Positions 49,777-60,708 of a DNA stretch of 64,000 nt are shown in pieces. Within the stretch, counting starts at the first letter, position 1. Every line of letters begins with the position of its first letter. The stretch spans positions 1 through 64,000 of the forward strand of contig JAQTUW010000003.1 in assembly GCA_028707085.1 (NCBI GenBank), given 5' to 3'. The DNA is from Methylococcales bacterium. GTDB taxonomy: Bacteria > Pseudomonadota > Gammaproteobacteria > Methylococcales > Methylomonadaceae. Made by a program: the position numbers and the translations under genes. Below the pieces are notes generated by a model. The model worked only from the letters and a program-made list of their open reading frames with translations, did not search any database and had not been told where the DNA came from.

Positions 49777-51078
49777 TTAAAGCCGGTATTCGGCCGAGCG
49801 GGCATGAGCCGTCAGGCTTTCGCCGCGCGCCAGCACCGAGGCAATCTGCCCAAGTTGACGAGCCCCTGCCGTCGAACAATTGATCAGGCTGCTGCGTTTC
49901 TGGAAATCATAGACACCCAGTGGTGACGAATAACGGGCAGTACCGGAGGTTGGCAGCACATGGTTGGGGCCTGCGCAATAATCACCGAGCGCTTCGGCAG
50001 TATGCCGGCCCATGAAAATCGCGCCGGCATGATGAATATGCACACTCAGCGCTTCCGGGTCGGCAACCGACAATTCCAAATGTTCAGGAGCGATGCGGTT
50101 AGCTATCACAGCCGCCTGCCGTAAATCACCGACCTTGATAAAGGCGCCGCGCGTTGCCAGGGAAGCGGCAATGATCCCGGCTCGCTCCATGCCAGACAGC
50201 AATTTATTGATGCTGGTCTCAACCTGATCCAGATATTCGCTATTATCGCTGATCAGAATCGCCTGGGCGTTTTCGTCATGTTCGGCCTGCGAGAATAAAT
50301 CCATGGCAATCCAGTCGGGATTGGTCAGGCCATCGCAAATAATCAGTATTTCCGAAGGGCCGGCAATCATGTCTATGCCCACCTGGCCGAACACCAATTT
50401 TTTGGCGGTTGCGACATAGATATTGCCCGGGCCGACTATTTTATCGACAGCGGGTATGGTTTCCGTGCCATAAGCCAGTGCGGCGACAGCTTGCGCCCCG
50501 CCTATGGTGAACACCCTGTCAACCCCGGCAATATAGGCCGCCGCCAGAACCAGCGGATTGGTTTCGCCGCCAGGGGAAGGCGACACCATCAGTAGTTCAC
50601 CTACCCCGGCAACCTTGGCGGGTATTGCGTTCATCAGTACCGATGACGGATAGGCGGCCTTGCCGCCCGGCACATACAAACCGGCCTTATCTAACGGCGT
50701 GACTTTCTGGCCCAGTATATTGCCATCCGTTTCGGTATATTGCCAGGATTGCAGTTTTTGATGTTCGGCGTAAGCCCTGATGCGCCCGGCTGCGATCTGC
50801 AGGGCGTCAGCCTGATCCGACGGCAGATTGTCCCAGGCCTGTTTAAGCGCGGCCTGTCCGAGCTCCAGCTCGGCGGCGCAATGAAAGCGGCCCTGGTCGA
50901 AACGATTGGTATAGTCGATCAGCGCCTGATCGCCATGGGTACGGACGGCGGAAATGATTTCCAGCACCTGGCGATGTATCTCCAGATCCTCAGCGGCATT
51001 CCAGCTCAGGCGCGCCTGCAGTTGCCGGTCAAAATCGGGCGCGGCGCTATCTATACGGGTCATGTTTAGGGTAGTCAT
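49777..51078 (-). CDS. hisD: Histidinol dehydrogenase
   Basis: NAD-dependent zinc enzyme that makes the last two oxidations to histidine. The 433-residue protein shows [13 protein letters not shown], the signature [12 protein letters not shown], and the zinc/catalytic block AEHDENAQA, plus APEHLEL and [13 protein letters not shown]. It lies 4 nt after hisG and 46 nt before hisC. Confidence 0.95.
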   Translation of the reverse strand: MTTLNMTRIDSAAPDFDRQLQARLSWNAAEDLEIHRQVLEIISAVRTHGDQALIDYTNRFDQGRFHCAAELELGQAALKQAWDNLPSDQADALQIAAGRIRAYAEHQKLQSWQYTETDGNILGQKVTPLDKAGLYVPGGKAAYPSSVLMNAIPAKVAGVGELLMVSPSPGGETNPLVLAAAYIAGVDRVFTIGGAQAVAALAYGTETIPAVDKIVGPGNIYVATAKKLVFGQVGIDMIAGPSEILIICDGLTNPDWIAMDLFSQAEHDENAQAILISDNSEYLDQVETSINKLLSGMERAGIIAASLATRGAFIKVGDLRQAAVIANRIAPEHLELSVADPEALSVHIHHAGAIFMGRHTAEALGDYCAGPNHVLPTSGTARYSSPLGVYDFQKRSSLINCSTAGARQLGQIASVLARGESLTAHARSAEYRL

Positions 51079-51082
51079 CGTC

Positions 51083-51709
51083 TCACCGCCGAGATAAGGT
51101 CATTTCCAGTTGGTCTATCAGAGCCTGAATGGTCTGATGTTTCATTTTCATGGCAGCCTTGTTGACTACCAGCCGCGAGGTAATCAGGGTAATCAGCTCC
51201 CTGGGCTCCAGGCCATTGGCTTTCAGGGTGTTGCCGGTATCGACCAGATCGACGATGCAGTCCGCCAGGCCAACCAACGGTGCCAGCTCCATCGAGCCGT
51301 ACAACTTGATGATTTCCGCCTGTATGCCCTGATCGGCAAAATATCGCTGGGCAATCCTGACGTATTTGGTAGCAACCCGGATACGTCCCGAAACTGGCGG
51401 CGCATCGACCCGGGCGGCGGTCATCAGCCGGCAGCCGGCAATACCCAGATCCAGCGGTTCGTAAAGGCTTTCGGCTCCATGTTCCAGCAGCACATCCTTG
51501 CCGGCAATGCCAAGATCGGCGGCGCCGTATTCGACAAAAGTCGGCACATCGGTAGCGCGAATGATCACCAGTTGCACATCCGGGCGAGTGGTTTGCAAAA
51601 TCAACTTGCGGCTGGTTTGCGGATCGTCTATCGGTGAAATACCGGCCTCGGCCAGCAGCGGCAAGGCTTCTTCATAAATACGGCCTTTGGATACGGCGAT
51701 TGTCAGCAT
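51083..51709 (-). CDS. hisG: ATP phosphoribosyltransferase, short form (HisG-S)
   Basis: First enzyme of histidine synthesis. The 208-residue length and absence of a C-terminal regulatory domain mark the short form, which needs the HisZ regulatory partner; hisZ is not in this window. Family blocks are [25 protein letters not shown] and [22 protein letters not shown] (cited in part). The ATG at 51709 follows GAGGG by 8 nt; the GTG nine bases earlier is unlikely. 11 nt after murA. Confidence 0.94.
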   Translation of the reverse strand: MLTIAVSKGRIYEEALPLLAEAGISPIDDPQTSRKLILQTTRPDVQLVIIRATDVPTFVEYGAADLGIAGKDVLLEHGAESLYEPLDLGIAGCRLMTAARVDAPPVSGRIRVATKYVRIAQRYFADQGIQAEIIKLYGSMELAPLVGLADCIVDLVDTGNTLKANGLEPRELITLITSRLVVNKAAMKMKHQTIQALIDQLEMTLSRR

Positions 51710-51720
51710 GGTTTGCACCC

Positions 51721-53022
<1,302 letters not shown>

Positions 53023-53334
53023 CTAGCGGGCGTCGCTTGAAAAATATTCGTTTTTGTCGAATCCGCTGAGTTTGGCGAGTGTGTACAACTGTTCCGGAAT
53101 ATTCTTGAAGGCCAGCCGTATATTGTTGCTGCGGCTGAGCTTGATCCATTCAATCATCAGCGCCAGTCCAGCGCTGTCGGTTGCTTCAACCTTAGCCAGA
53201 TCAATGCAGATGCTGCCCGCGCCTTTCAGAAACTTGAGCGACTTGAGAGTCCGTCTGTCGATATTGGCAAAGGTCAGACTGCCGGTGACATGATAATAGC
53301 CCGGAGCCTGTTCGATTAACAACAATCTGGACAT
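53023..53334 (-). CDS. mlaB: STAS-domain protein MlaB
   Basis: Cytoplasmic STAS-domain subunit of the MlaFEDB phospholipid transporter, which binds MlaF. The 103-residue protein has the STAS core CIDLAKVEATDSAGLALMIEW (cited in part), with Asp-Ser-Ala-Gly at the position of the STAS phosphorylation loop. It starts on the base shared with the mlaD stop (TAATG), so no gene lies between them. Confidence 0.88.
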   Translation of the reverse strand: MSRLLLIEQAPGYYHVTGSLTFANIDRRTLKSLKFLKGAGSICIDLAKVEATDSAGLALMIEWIKLSRSNNIRLAFKNIPEQLYTLAKLSGFDKNEYFSSDAR

Positions 53335-53804
53335 TAGTTGCCTGCTGTTTTGTTCAGGAAAAATTTGCCTATCATCTCTTCAAGCACAATCGCCGAACTG
53401 ACATTGGTAATCCGGCTCTTGTCCCTCAGAAACTTGCCGGACAGGCCGGGACCCGGATCGATGCTGACATATTTTTCGCCCAGCAACCCTGCGGTATAGA
53501 TGCTGGCACCGGAGTCATCCGGCAAATTGTTGTATTTTGCGTCAATGCGCATTTCCACAAGGGATTCAAGGCTTTCCCTGTCCAAAGTAATTGCAGAAAC
53601 GCGACCGATACGCACGCCGGCTACCGAAACCGGCGATTTGACTTTAAGACTGCCGGAGTTCTGAAACCGGGCGGAAATCGTAAAACTGTCCCCGGCATCG
53701 TAATTACCCAGGTTGCTGACCTGCAAAGCCAAATAAAACAAGGAGACAATGCCGCAGGCGACAAAAAAACCGACCAGAATATCCTGAGTCCTTGAATGCT
53801 GCAT
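53334..53804 (-). CDS. mlaD: Phospholipid transport substrate-binding protein MlaD (MCE domain)
   Basis: Inner-membrane-anchored MCE-domain protein that forms a hexameric ring on the periplasmic side. The 156-residue product has one N-terminal membrane helix (about 9-28), then an MCE domain (SFTISARFQNSGSLKVKSPVSVAGVRIG, cited in part) and a helical tail. The ATG at 53804 follows GGAG by 9 nt. It directly follows mlaE with one base between stop and start. Confidence 0.93.
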   Translation of the reverse strand: MQHSRTQDILVGFFVACGIVSLFYLALQVSNLGNYDAGDSFTISARFQNSGSLKVKSPVSVAGVRIGRVSAITLDRESLESLVEMRIDAKYNNLPDDSGASIYTAGLLGEKYVSIDPGPGLSGKFLRDKSRITNVSSAIVLEEMIGKFFLNKTAGN

Positions 53805-53805
53805 G

Positions 53806-54588
53806 TTAAATATCTCCAAACATGAGTGCGGTTAAAATGAAATCGAGTCCCAGTATCGAGAAGGCTGAATTGACCACTGTGCGCGTGGTCGCGCGGCTAA
53901 CCCCTTCCGAAGTGGGAACAGCGTCATAGCCCTCGAAAAGCGAGATCCACGACACCACAAAACCGAACACGACGCTTTTGATGACGCCGTTGATAATATC
54001 TTCATGGAAATCAATGGTGGCCTGCATTTGCGACCAGAAAGCGCCGTCATCGACACCCAGCATGGTGACGCCCACCATATGCCCTCCCATGACGCCAATC
54101 GCACTAAACAGGGCGGCAAGCAGCGGCATGGAGATAAACCCTGCCAGAAAACGTGGCGAAATAATGCGTTTTATCGGATCCACAGCCATCATTTCCATCC
54201 CCGACAACTGTTCGGTGGCTTTCATCAGGCCAATTTCCGCAGTCAGGGCTGAACCGGCCCGGCCTGCAAACAGAATGGCGGACACCACCGGCCCCAGTTC
54301 TCTCACCAGGGACGCGGCCACCATGACGCCCAGAGACTCGGCTGCGCCGAAATCGGTCAGTATGTAATATCCCTGCAGACCCAGCACCATGCCTACAAAC
54401 AGGCCGGAGATGCTGATAATCAAAAATGACAGCACGCCTACGGAATACATTTGCCTGAGCAGCAGACCGGGACGCAGCAACACCACGCCTATCCCGTTCA
54501 GCGTGTACAACAGAAAAAACACGGCACGGCCGAGTTTGGCGAGACTGCCGAAGGTGCTTTTGCCCAGATTTTCAAAAATTTCAAGCAT
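53806..54588 (-). CDS. mlaE: Phospholipid ABC transporter permease MlaE
   Basis: Membrane permease of the Mla importer/exporter. The 260-residue protein has five to six hydrophobic segments and family blocks [39 protein letters not shown] (cited in part) and [13 protein letters not shown]. The start at 54588 gives normal length; an upstream in-frame codon at 54684 would overlap mlaF. No good ribosome-binding site precedes it, so coupling to mlaF translation is likely. Confidence 0.94.
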   Translation of the reverse strand: MLEIFENLGKSTFGSLAKLGRAVFFLLYTLNGIGVVLLRPGLLLRQMYSVGVLSFLIISISGLFVGMVLGLQGYYILTDFGAAESLGVMVAASLVRELGPVVSAILFAGRAGSALTAEIGLMKATEQLSGMEMMAVDPIKRIISPRFLAGFISMPLLAALFSAIGVMGGHMVGVTMLGVDDGAFWSQMQATIDFHEDIINGVIKSVVFGFVVSWISLFEGYDAVPTSEGVSRATTRTVVNSAFSILGLDFILTALMFGDI

Positions 54589-54607
54589 GTCTGAACCGGT
54601 AAGGAGG

Positions 54608-55426
54608 TTATTGGGACGACAGAAGATCGTCGAGATAGTCTTTTGCCGGGTAATGAAAATGCACCGGCCCATCCGCAGCGCCATTCAGAAACTGCTGCAC
54701 CCAGGGTGAATCGGATTGCAGCAATTGTTGAGGCGTGCCCTGACCGGTAATTCTACCTTCCGAGAGCAGATAGATGTAATCGGCAATTGCGGCGGTTTCC
54801 TGAACATCATGCGAAACGATGATGCTGGTTAACCCCAGGGTGGAATTCAGCGCCTTGATCAGATGCACCAACGCCCCCAAGGAAATGGGATCCTGGCCGG
54901 TGAAAGGTTCGTCATACATGATCATCAACGGATCCAGGGCAATAGCCCGGGCCAGCGCCACCCGCCTAGCCATGCCGCCGGACAATTCATTCGGCATCAA
55001 TTCCCGCGCGCCGCGCAAACCCACGGCCTGCAGTTTCATCAAAACCAGCGTGCGTATCATTGATTCCGGCAAACGGGTATGTTCCCGGAGCGGAAAAGCC
55101 ACATTATCGTAAACGTTCATGTCGGTCAGTAGCGCACCGCTTTGAAACAGCATCCCCATCCGCTTGCGCAAATCATACAGCTCTTTGGTTTTTAGGGCGT
55201 GAACGTTCTGGCCGTCAACTTCAATCCGGCCAGCGTCCGGGTAAAGCTGACCGCCTATCAATTTCAGCAGCGTGGTTTTGCCGGTTCCGCTAGGCCCCAT
55301 GATGGCGGTGATTTTACCACGCTGAATATCCAGACTAATATCATCGAAAATCCTTATCCGGCCCCTGGAAAAAGACAGATTTCTGACCGAAACGATGTGG
55401 TTTTCAGAACTTGCGCTATTAGCCAT
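54608..55426 (-). CDS. mlaF: Phospholipid ABC transporter ATP-binding protein MlaF
   Basis: ABC ATPase energising lipid transfer. The 272-residue protein has Walker [10 protein letters not shown], the Q-loop, signature [16 protein letters not shown] and Walker [17 protein letters not shown], with the H-loop VSHDVQ. First gene of mlaF-E-D-B-murA-hisG-hisD-hisC. It is divergent from kdsD across 152 bp, an AT-rich gap that presumably holds both promoters. Confidence 0.95.
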   Translation of the reverse strand: MANSASSENHIVSVRNLSFSRGRIRIFDDISLDIQRGKITAIMGPSGTGKTTLLKLIGGQLYPDAGRIEVDGQNVHALKTKELYDLRKRMGMLFQSGALLTDMNVYDNVAFPLREHTRLPESMIRTLVLMKLQAVGLRGARELMPNELSGGMARRVALARAIALDPLMIMYDEPFTGQDPISLGALVHLIKALNSTLGLTSIIVSHDVQETAAIADYIYLLSEGRITGQGTPQQLLQSDSPWVQQFLNGAADGPVHFHYPAKDYLDDLLSSQ

Positions 55427-55578
55427 GTGGCAAAATCAGGGGATTTGTCTGGTTTATAAAGGCGCTATTCTCTATGAGGCGGCAAGAATAAGTCAATGAC
55501 TTGAGGTGAAAAGATATGTAATAACATGCAATAATAGTTCCTATTTTTTAGTTTTCATCCGGGCGGAGCAGATTCACA

Positions 55579-56553
55579 GTGGGGCATGATCGGGATATTA
55601 AGGCATTGGCGCTGGCGGTGATACAAGCCGAAGCTCAGGCCGTTGCGGCGCTTGGCCAACAGATAAACGAGCAGTTTGTATATGCCTGCAGACTGATGCT
55701 GGCCTGCAAGGGACGGGTAGTGGTGATCGGGATGGGCAAATCCGGACATATTGCCGGCAAAATTGCCGCCACCCTGGCCAGCACCGGCACACCGGCTTTT
55801 TTTGTGCATCCGGGGGAAGCCAGCCACGGCGACTTAGGGATGATAACCCGGCAGGATGTTGTGCTGGCATTATCCAATTCCGGCGAAACCAACGAAATTT
55901 TGACAATTTTACCCATTATTAAGCGGCTGGGGACGCCACTGATCGCCTTGACGGGAAATCCAGGCTCGACGCTGGCAAAATTTGCGGACGCACATATCAA
56001 TGTCGCGGTCGCACAAGAGGCCTGCCCGCTGGGTCTAGCTCCGACATCCAGCACCACGGCCGCATTGGTAATGGGGGATGCGCTGGCGGTTTCCCTGCTG
56101 GAAACCAAAGGCTTTACCCGCGATGACTTCGCCCTGTCCCACCCCGGCGGCACGCTAGGCAAACGCCTGCTGCTAAAGGTATCCGATGTGATGCATGCCG
56201 GGCTGGAAATGCCGGTTGTCGCCGAAACCGCCCTGGTCAGTCAGGCATTGCTGGAAATGACGGCAAAAAAACTGGGCATGACTGCCGTGATCACGACAGA
56301 TCATCAGGTTGCCGGCATTTTTACCGATGGCGACCTGCGGCGAATGCTGGAAAAAAATCTGAATGTGCATCACACCGTCATCAATCAGGTGATGACCCGG
56401 TCTTGTACAATGATCGGCCCTGGCATGCTGGCGGCCGAAGCCATGCAGATCATGGAAAGCAAAAAAATCAACGCCTTGCTGGTAGCCGACGAAAACCGAA
56501 GTTTGCTGGGCGCTCTGAACATGCACGATCTGATCCGTGCCGGCATCGTTTAG
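55579..56553 (+). CDS. kdsD: Arabinose-5-phosphate isomerase
   Basis: Converts ribulose-5-P to arabinose-5-P for Kdo, the inner-core sugar of LPS. The 324-residue protein has an N-terminal SIS domain (VVIGMGKSGHIAGKIAATLAS region, SNSGETNEIL) and two CBS domains from about residue 210 (VSDVMHAG..., QVMTRSCTMI). It appears to start with GTG at 55579, 10 nt after GGAG. It leads the kdsD-kdsC-lptC-lptA-lptB-rpoN operon. Confidence 0.94.
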   Translation: MGHDRDIKALALAVIQAEAQAVAALGQQINEQFVYACRLMLACKGRVVVIGMGKSGHIAGKIAATLASTGTPAFFVHPGEASHGDLGMITRQDVVLALSNSGETNEILTILPIIKRLGTPLIALTGNPGSTLAKFADAHINVAVAQEACPLGLAPTSSTTAALVMGDALAVSLLETKGFTRDDFALSHPGGTLGKRLLLKVSDVMHAGLEMPVVAETALVSQALLEMTAKKLGMTAVITTDHQVAGIFTDGDLRRMLEKNLNVHHTVINQVMTRSCTMIGPGMLAAEAMQIMESKKINALLVADENRSLLGALNMHDLIRAGIV

Positions 56554-56562
56554 GTGAAAGTC

Positions 56563-57096
56563 ATGGCGGGTTTGACGCCGGAACAGGAAAAAATAATCAG
56601 AGGTCTGAAACTGCTAATTCTGGATGTCGACGGGGTTCTGACCGATGGCCGCCTGTTTTTCGACAATCAGGGCAACGAATACAAGTGCTTTCACGCCAGA
56701 GATGGCCATGGCATGAAGCTGTTACGGCAGACCGGCGTTGAAATAGCCGTGATTTCCGGTCGAAAATCGGCTTCCGTGGCATTGCGGATGCAAAATCTTG
56801 GAATTGAACATGTTTATCAGGGTCATGAAAACAAACGCGCGGCCTTTGATGAAATCCTTGATAATCTGCAATTGAATGCCGGGCAGGTCGCCCATATTGG
56901 CGACGATCTGCTGGATCTGCCCATCATGTCGCGGGTCGGCTTTGCGATTGCGGTACAGGACGCCAATTTTGCCGTTAAAAAGCATGCGCACTGGTGCACG
57001 CAGACGGCGGGCGGCTTTGGCGCGGTGCGCGAGGTCTGCGACCTGATCATGCAGGTACAGGGGCATTTTGATACGGTATTGCAAAGCTATTTATGA
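56563..57096 (+). CDS. kdsC: 3-deoxy-D-manno-octulosonate 8-phosphate phosphatase
   Basis: HAD-superfamily phosphatase that dephosphorylates Kdo-8-P. The 177-residue protein has the catalytic DVDGVLTDG motif, the second motif VISGRKS, and GDDLLDLP as motif IV, with no cap domain, as in the KdsC group. AGGTGA 5 nt before the ATG at 56563 favours this start over the GTG at 56554. It overlaps lptC by four bases. Confidence 0.94.
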   Translation: MAGLTPEQEKIIRGLKLLILDVDGVLTDGRLFFDNQGNEYKCFHARDGHGMKLLRQTGVEIAVISGRKSASVALRMQNLGIEHVYQGHENKRAAFDEILDNLQLNAGQVAHIGDDLLDLPIMSRVGFAIAVQDANFAVKKHAHWCTQTAGGFGAVREVCDLIMQVQGHFDTVLQSYL

Positions 57097-57659
57097 TACA
57101 GCCGACACCAAAACTCTATTTCATCGTCGCCATACTGGCCCTGTTATCCTGGGGACTGGTACGCTGGAACGAAGAAGGTGACGTAGCCGTCAAAATTGCA
57201 GAAAATAGCCCCGATTTTTTTAGTACCGGCTATTACAAGGAACAAATGAACAATGAAGGCCTGCCTGAAAACGAACTGCTGGCGGAAACCATGCAGCACT
57301 ATAAGTTTGACGGCTCGACGCATCTGCAAAAACCAGTCATGACCCTCTACGATTCTGCCGGCAATGCTCCCTGGAAAATTAGGGCGGATAATGGACTGAT
57401 GGCGGCCGACGGCGAAAATTTGCAATTAATCGGCCAAACATCGATTCATCGCGATGCGTCTAAAATGAATGCCGAGCTGACAATCAATACTTACGACTTA
57501 CATGTCAATCTGGCGAACAATTATGCCGAAACGGCTGCTTGGGCGGAAATTATCAGTCCGCCCAATGTTACATCGGGAACAGGAATGGAAACGATTTTTG
57601 TGAGTCCCATTAACTTGAAACTGTTATCAAAAGTCAAAGGGCGTTATGAGCTTAAATAA
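57093..57659 (+). CDS. lptC: LPS export protein LptC
   Basis: Bitopic inner-membrane component of the Lpt bridge. The 188-residue protein has a single N-terminal membrane helix (about 6-26) and a periplasmic beta-jellyroll (DUF1239/LptC) region with the family-like SPDFFSTGYYKEQMN and LIGQTSIHRD stretches. It overlaps both kdsC and lptA. Confidence 0.9.
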   Translation: MIQPTPKLYFIVAILALLSWGLVRWNEEGDVAVKIAENSPDFFSTGYYKEQMNNEGLPENELLAETMQHYKFDGSTHLQKPVMTLYDSAGNAPWKIRADNGLMAADGENLQLIGQTSIHRDASKMNAELTINTYDLHVNLANNYAETAAWAEIISPPNVTSGTGMETIFVSPINLKLLSKVKGRYELK

Positions 57660-58152
57660 TATGGCGGGCTTATGCCTGCTTCTGCTATCGGGCGCCGCAT
57701 CCGCGCTTGAGGGCGACTCCAGTCAACCCATCTATATCGATTCCGATCACGCCATTTATGATGAAAAGATGGAAACCAGCACCTATATCGGCAATGTTCA
57801 CGCCACCCAGGGCAGCATTAAAATTGACGGTGATCAACTAGTCGTTTATATGAAGGATGGCAATATTACCAAGCTGGTATCTACGGGCAATCCTTCCAAA
57901 TTTAGACAACTACCCAGTATCGGCAAAGATGAAATGTTCGGCGAAGGCTTGGTGAACGAGTTTTATCCTGAAAAAAATTTGTTGATCTTTATGAAAAAAG
58001 CCTCAGTCTGGCAGGGAGACGCCAAACAATCCAGTGATTACATAGAATATGACACCAAGCTTTCGCTGTTGAAAGCCGGTGAACATACGACAGACGGAAA
58101 ACGCGTGCATTCCGTGATCAAACCCAAGGCGCAGCCAGAGAAGGCGCAGTGA
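57646..58152 (+). CDS. lptA: LPS transport periplasmic protein LptA
   Basis: Soluble bridge protein carrying LPS from LptC to the outer-membrane LptDE. The 168-residue product has a signal peptide (to about 21, ASALEG) and an OstA-like fold: QPIYIDSDHAIYDEKMET, YIGNVHATQGSIKIDGDQL (cited in part). It overlaps the lptC end by 14 bases, so it is probably coupled. Confidence 0.9.
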   Translation: MSLNNMAGLCLLLLSGAASALEGDSSQPIYIDSDHAIYDEKMETSTYIGNVHATQGSIKIDGDQLVVYMKDGNITKLVSTGNPSKFRQLPSIGKDEMFGEGLVNEFYPEKNLLIFMKKASVWQGDAKQSSDYIEYDTKLSLLKAGEHTTDGKRVHSVIKPKAQPEKAQ

Positions 58153-58153
58153 A

Positions 58154-58879
58154 ATGACGCGCCTGCTTTCGGATCAACTGGTTAAACGCTATAACAATCG
58201 CAATGTGGTCGACGGGGTTAGCTTGCAGGTCCATACCGGTGAGGTGGTGGGGTTGCTCGGCCCCAACGGCGCAGGCAAAACCACCAGCTTTTATATGCTG
58301 GTGGGGCTAATCAAGGCGGACAGCGGCGAGATTTTTCTGGATGATCAGCGTATTACTCATCATCCGATGCATAGGCGGGCGCGTCTGGGCATAGGCTATC
58401 TTGCTCAGGAAGCTTCGGTATTCCGCAAACTGAGCGTGGAGGACAATTTCCGGGCGGTTTTACAAATTCGTGACGATTTGACCTCCGGCCAGATCGAGCT
58501 GATCATAGAAGATCTGCTGAACGAATTCAGCATCGGCCATTTACGCAAACAGATAGCCCTGGGTCTATCAGGCGGGGAGCGGCGCCGGGTAGAAATCGCC
58601 AGAGCTCTGGCGTCCGATCCGCAATTCATCCTGCTGGACGAACCCTTTGCAGGTGTTGACCCTATTTCCGTGCTTGATTTACAAAAAATCATCGCCCATC
58701 TGAAAGAGCGCGGCATCGGTATTCTGATCACCGAACACAAGGTCAGGGAGACGCTGGAAATATGCGATCGTGCCTATATCCTCAATGGTGGTAAAGTTAT
58801 CGCCGAGGGGCGATCGCAACAACTTGTTGAAAACGAAGAAGTGCGCCGGGTTTATTTGGGCGACAAATTTAGTCTATAG
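58154..58879 (+). CDS. lptB: LPS export ABC transporter ATP-binding protein LptB
   Basis: Drives LPS extraction with LptFG, which are not in this window. The 241-residue ATPase has Walker A GPNGAGKTTSF, signature LSGGERRRVEIARAL, Walker B FILLDEPFAGVDP and the H-loop ITEHKVRETLE. The C-terminal EEVRRVYLGDKF is characteristic of LptB. 12 bp before rpoN. Confidence 0.96.
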   Translation: MTRLLSDQLVKRYNNRNVVDGVSLQVHTGEVVGLLGPNGAGKTTSFYMLVGLIKADSGEIFLDDQRITHHPMHRRARLGIGYLAQEASVFRKLSVEDNFRAVLQIRDDLTSGQIELIIEDLLNEFSIGHLRKQIALGLSGGERRRVEIARALASDPQFILLDEPFAGVDPISVLDLQKIIAHLKERGIGILITEHKVRETLEICDRAYILNGGKVIAEGRSQQLVENEEVRRVYLGDKFSL

Positions 58880-58891
58880 GTCAAGACCGTC

Positions 58892-60328
58892 ATGAAGCAA
58901 TCCCTGCAACTTAGAATCGGCCAAAGCCTGACAATGACACCGCAATTGCAGCAGGCAATCAAGCTGCTGCAGATGTCTACCCTTGATTTGCAACAGGAAA
59001 TCCAGCACGCGCTCGAATCGAACATCATGCTGGAACTGGACGAGGATGACATGCTTGGCCCGGATTACCGCGAAAAGAAAATCGATAACAGCGATCAACT
59101 GACCAGCGAGGGTTCACAAACCGACATTCCGAATGAACTGCCTGTCGATATAAGCTGGGACGATGTGTTTGAAAGCTCCATGTCGGTCAATGACGACAGC
59201 GGCGATACCGGAGAATTCGAGACCCAGCAAGGCAATATCGGCAGTGTCCACGACCATCTGTTATGGCAGCTTGAACTGCTGCCCGTTTCCGAACGCGATT
59301 ACGCCATCGCCGTGGCGATTATCGACGCCATCAATAACGACGGTTATGTCACCAGCGAACTGAGCGATATATTTCAGGGACTGCAACCCCAGGTGGATTC
59401 GCTGGAAATGGATGAGGTGCTTGCCGTACTGCACATGATTCAGAATTTCGACCCGACAGGCGTTGGCGCGCTGGATCTGGCCGATTGCCTGCGCCTGCAA
59501 TTACAGCAATTGCCGGACGAGACCGCGTACAAAACCGAAGCCATCGACTTTGTCCGGAACCATCTGGATTTGCTGGCCAGTTGCGATCAGGCAAAATTGA
59601 TCAAACGCGTGGGGCTAAGCGAGGAACAGATGAAAGGCGTGCTGAGCCTGATTCGCTCGCTGGATCCGAAACCCGGCGCCCGGTTACAGGAATCCGATCT
59701 GGAATATGTGGTGCCGGATGTGTTTGTCAGCAAAGTCAAAGGCCAATGGGTCGTCACGCTGAATCCTGATATTGCCCCAAAATTACGGGTCAACCCTTTT
59801 TATTCCGGCATGATTAAACGGGCGGATAGCAGCCAGGACAATGTCAGCATGAAAAGCCATTTACAGGAAGCCCGCTGGTTCATCAAAAGTCTGCATAGTC
59901 GCAATGACACCCTGCTGAGAGTCGCCAAAAGCATCGTTGAAAAGCAGGGCGATTTTTTTGAGCATGGCGCTATCGCCATGCGGCCGATGGTGCTGAGAAA
60001 CATTGCCGAAGAACTTGAATTACACGAATCGACCATTTCCAGGGTCACCACCCAAAAATACATGCATACCCCCAGAGGGGTCATCGAATTTAAATATTTT
60101 TTCTCCAGCCATGTCAGCACCTGTGGAGGAGGAGAGTGTTCGGCTACAGCCATCCGGGCGCTTATCAAAGAATTGGTCGGCAACGAAAATCCGGCCAAGC
60201 CATTAAGCGATAGTAAAATATCCGACTTATTGAATGAGAAGGGCATCAATGTTGCTCGCCGCACCATTGCAAAATACCGTGAGGCGATGTCCATTCCTTC
60301 CACCAGCCAACGGAAAAGGCTAATATAA
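58892..60328 (+). CDS. rpoN: RNA polymerase sigma-54 factor
   Basis: Alternative sigma factor needing AAA+ activators. The 478-residue protein has the Gln/Leu-rich region I (LRIGQSLTMTPQLQQAIKLL), an acidic region II (about 55-110), the core-binding domain, helix-turn-helix and the RpoN box ARRTIAKYREAM near the C-terminus. It follows lptB, the conserved proteobacterial location. Confidence 0.96.
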   Translation: MKQSLQLRIGQSLTMTPQLQQAIKLLQMSTLDLQQEIQHALESNIMLELDEDDMLGPDYREKKIDNSDQLTSEGSQTDIPNELPVDISWDDVFESSMSVNDDSGDTGEFETQQGNIGSVHDHLLWQLELLPVSERDYAIAVAIIDAINNDGYVTSELSDIFQGLQPQVDSLEMDEVLAVLHMIQNFDPTGVGALDLADCLRLQLQQLPDETAYKTEAIDFVRNHLDLLASCDQAKLIKRVGLSEEQMKGVLSLIRSLDPKPGARLQESDLEYVVPDVFVSKVKGQWVVTLNPDIAPKLRVNPFYSGMIKRADSSQDNVSMKSHLQEARWFIKSLHSRNDTLLRVAKSIVEKQGDFFEHGAIAMRPMVLRNIAEELELHESTISRVTTQKYMHTPRGVIEFKYFFSSHVSTCGGGECSATAIRALIKELVGNENPAKPLSDSKISDLLNEKGINVARRTIAKYREAMSIPSTSQRKRLI

Positions 60329-60365
60329 TCCAATCTGGAAGCACATTTTTAATCAGGAGTAATCC

Positions 60366-60656
60366 ATGCAAATTAGTATCACAGGCCATCACGTAGAAGT
60401 GACAGATTCATTAAAAGCCCATGTTGAAGAAAAAATCGGCAAGTTAAAACGCCATTTCGACAATGTGGTCGATGTACATGTCATTCTGACAGTTGAAAAG
60501 CTGGAACAAAAAGCCGAAGCAACCGTGCAGATCAGTGGGGCCAAACTATTTGCCGATGATGTTCAGGAAGATATGTATGTCGCAATTGACAACATGGTCG
60601 ATAAACTGGACAGACAGATCGTCAAATTTAAAGAAAAAAACCAGAACCATCGCTAA
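60366..60656 (+). CDS. hpf: Ribosome hibernation promoting factor (short HPF)
   Basis: Binds the 30S A/P-site region and helps form 100S dimers in stationary phase. The 96-residue protein starts MQISITGHHVEVTDSLKAHV and has VEKLEQKAEATVQISGAKLF (cited in part) and EDMYVAIDNMVDKLDRQIVK. No C-terminal dimerisation extension is present, so it is the short gammaproteobacterial type. AGGAG lies upstream of the start. Confidence 0.95.
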   Translation: MQISITGHHVEVTDSLKAHVEEKIGKLKRHFDNVVDVHVILTVEKLEQKAEATVQISGAKLFADDVQEDMYVAIDNMVDKLDRQIVKFKEKNQNHR

Positions 60657-60666
60657 TCGGAGCAGA

Positions 60667-60700
60667 ACGGTGCAGGCGGAAAACATTCAGCCTGCACCGT
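60667..60700 (+). promoter_or_regulatory. Hairpin in the hpf-rapZ leader
   Basis: An 11-bp perfect stem (acggtgcaggc / gcctgcaccgt) with a 12-nt loop fills the 52-bp gap between hpf and rapZ and ends 8 nt before the rapZ ATG. No T-run follows. It may influence rapZ translation or mark an RNA-processing site. Confidence 0.55.
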
Positions 60701-60708
60701 TTCGATCA

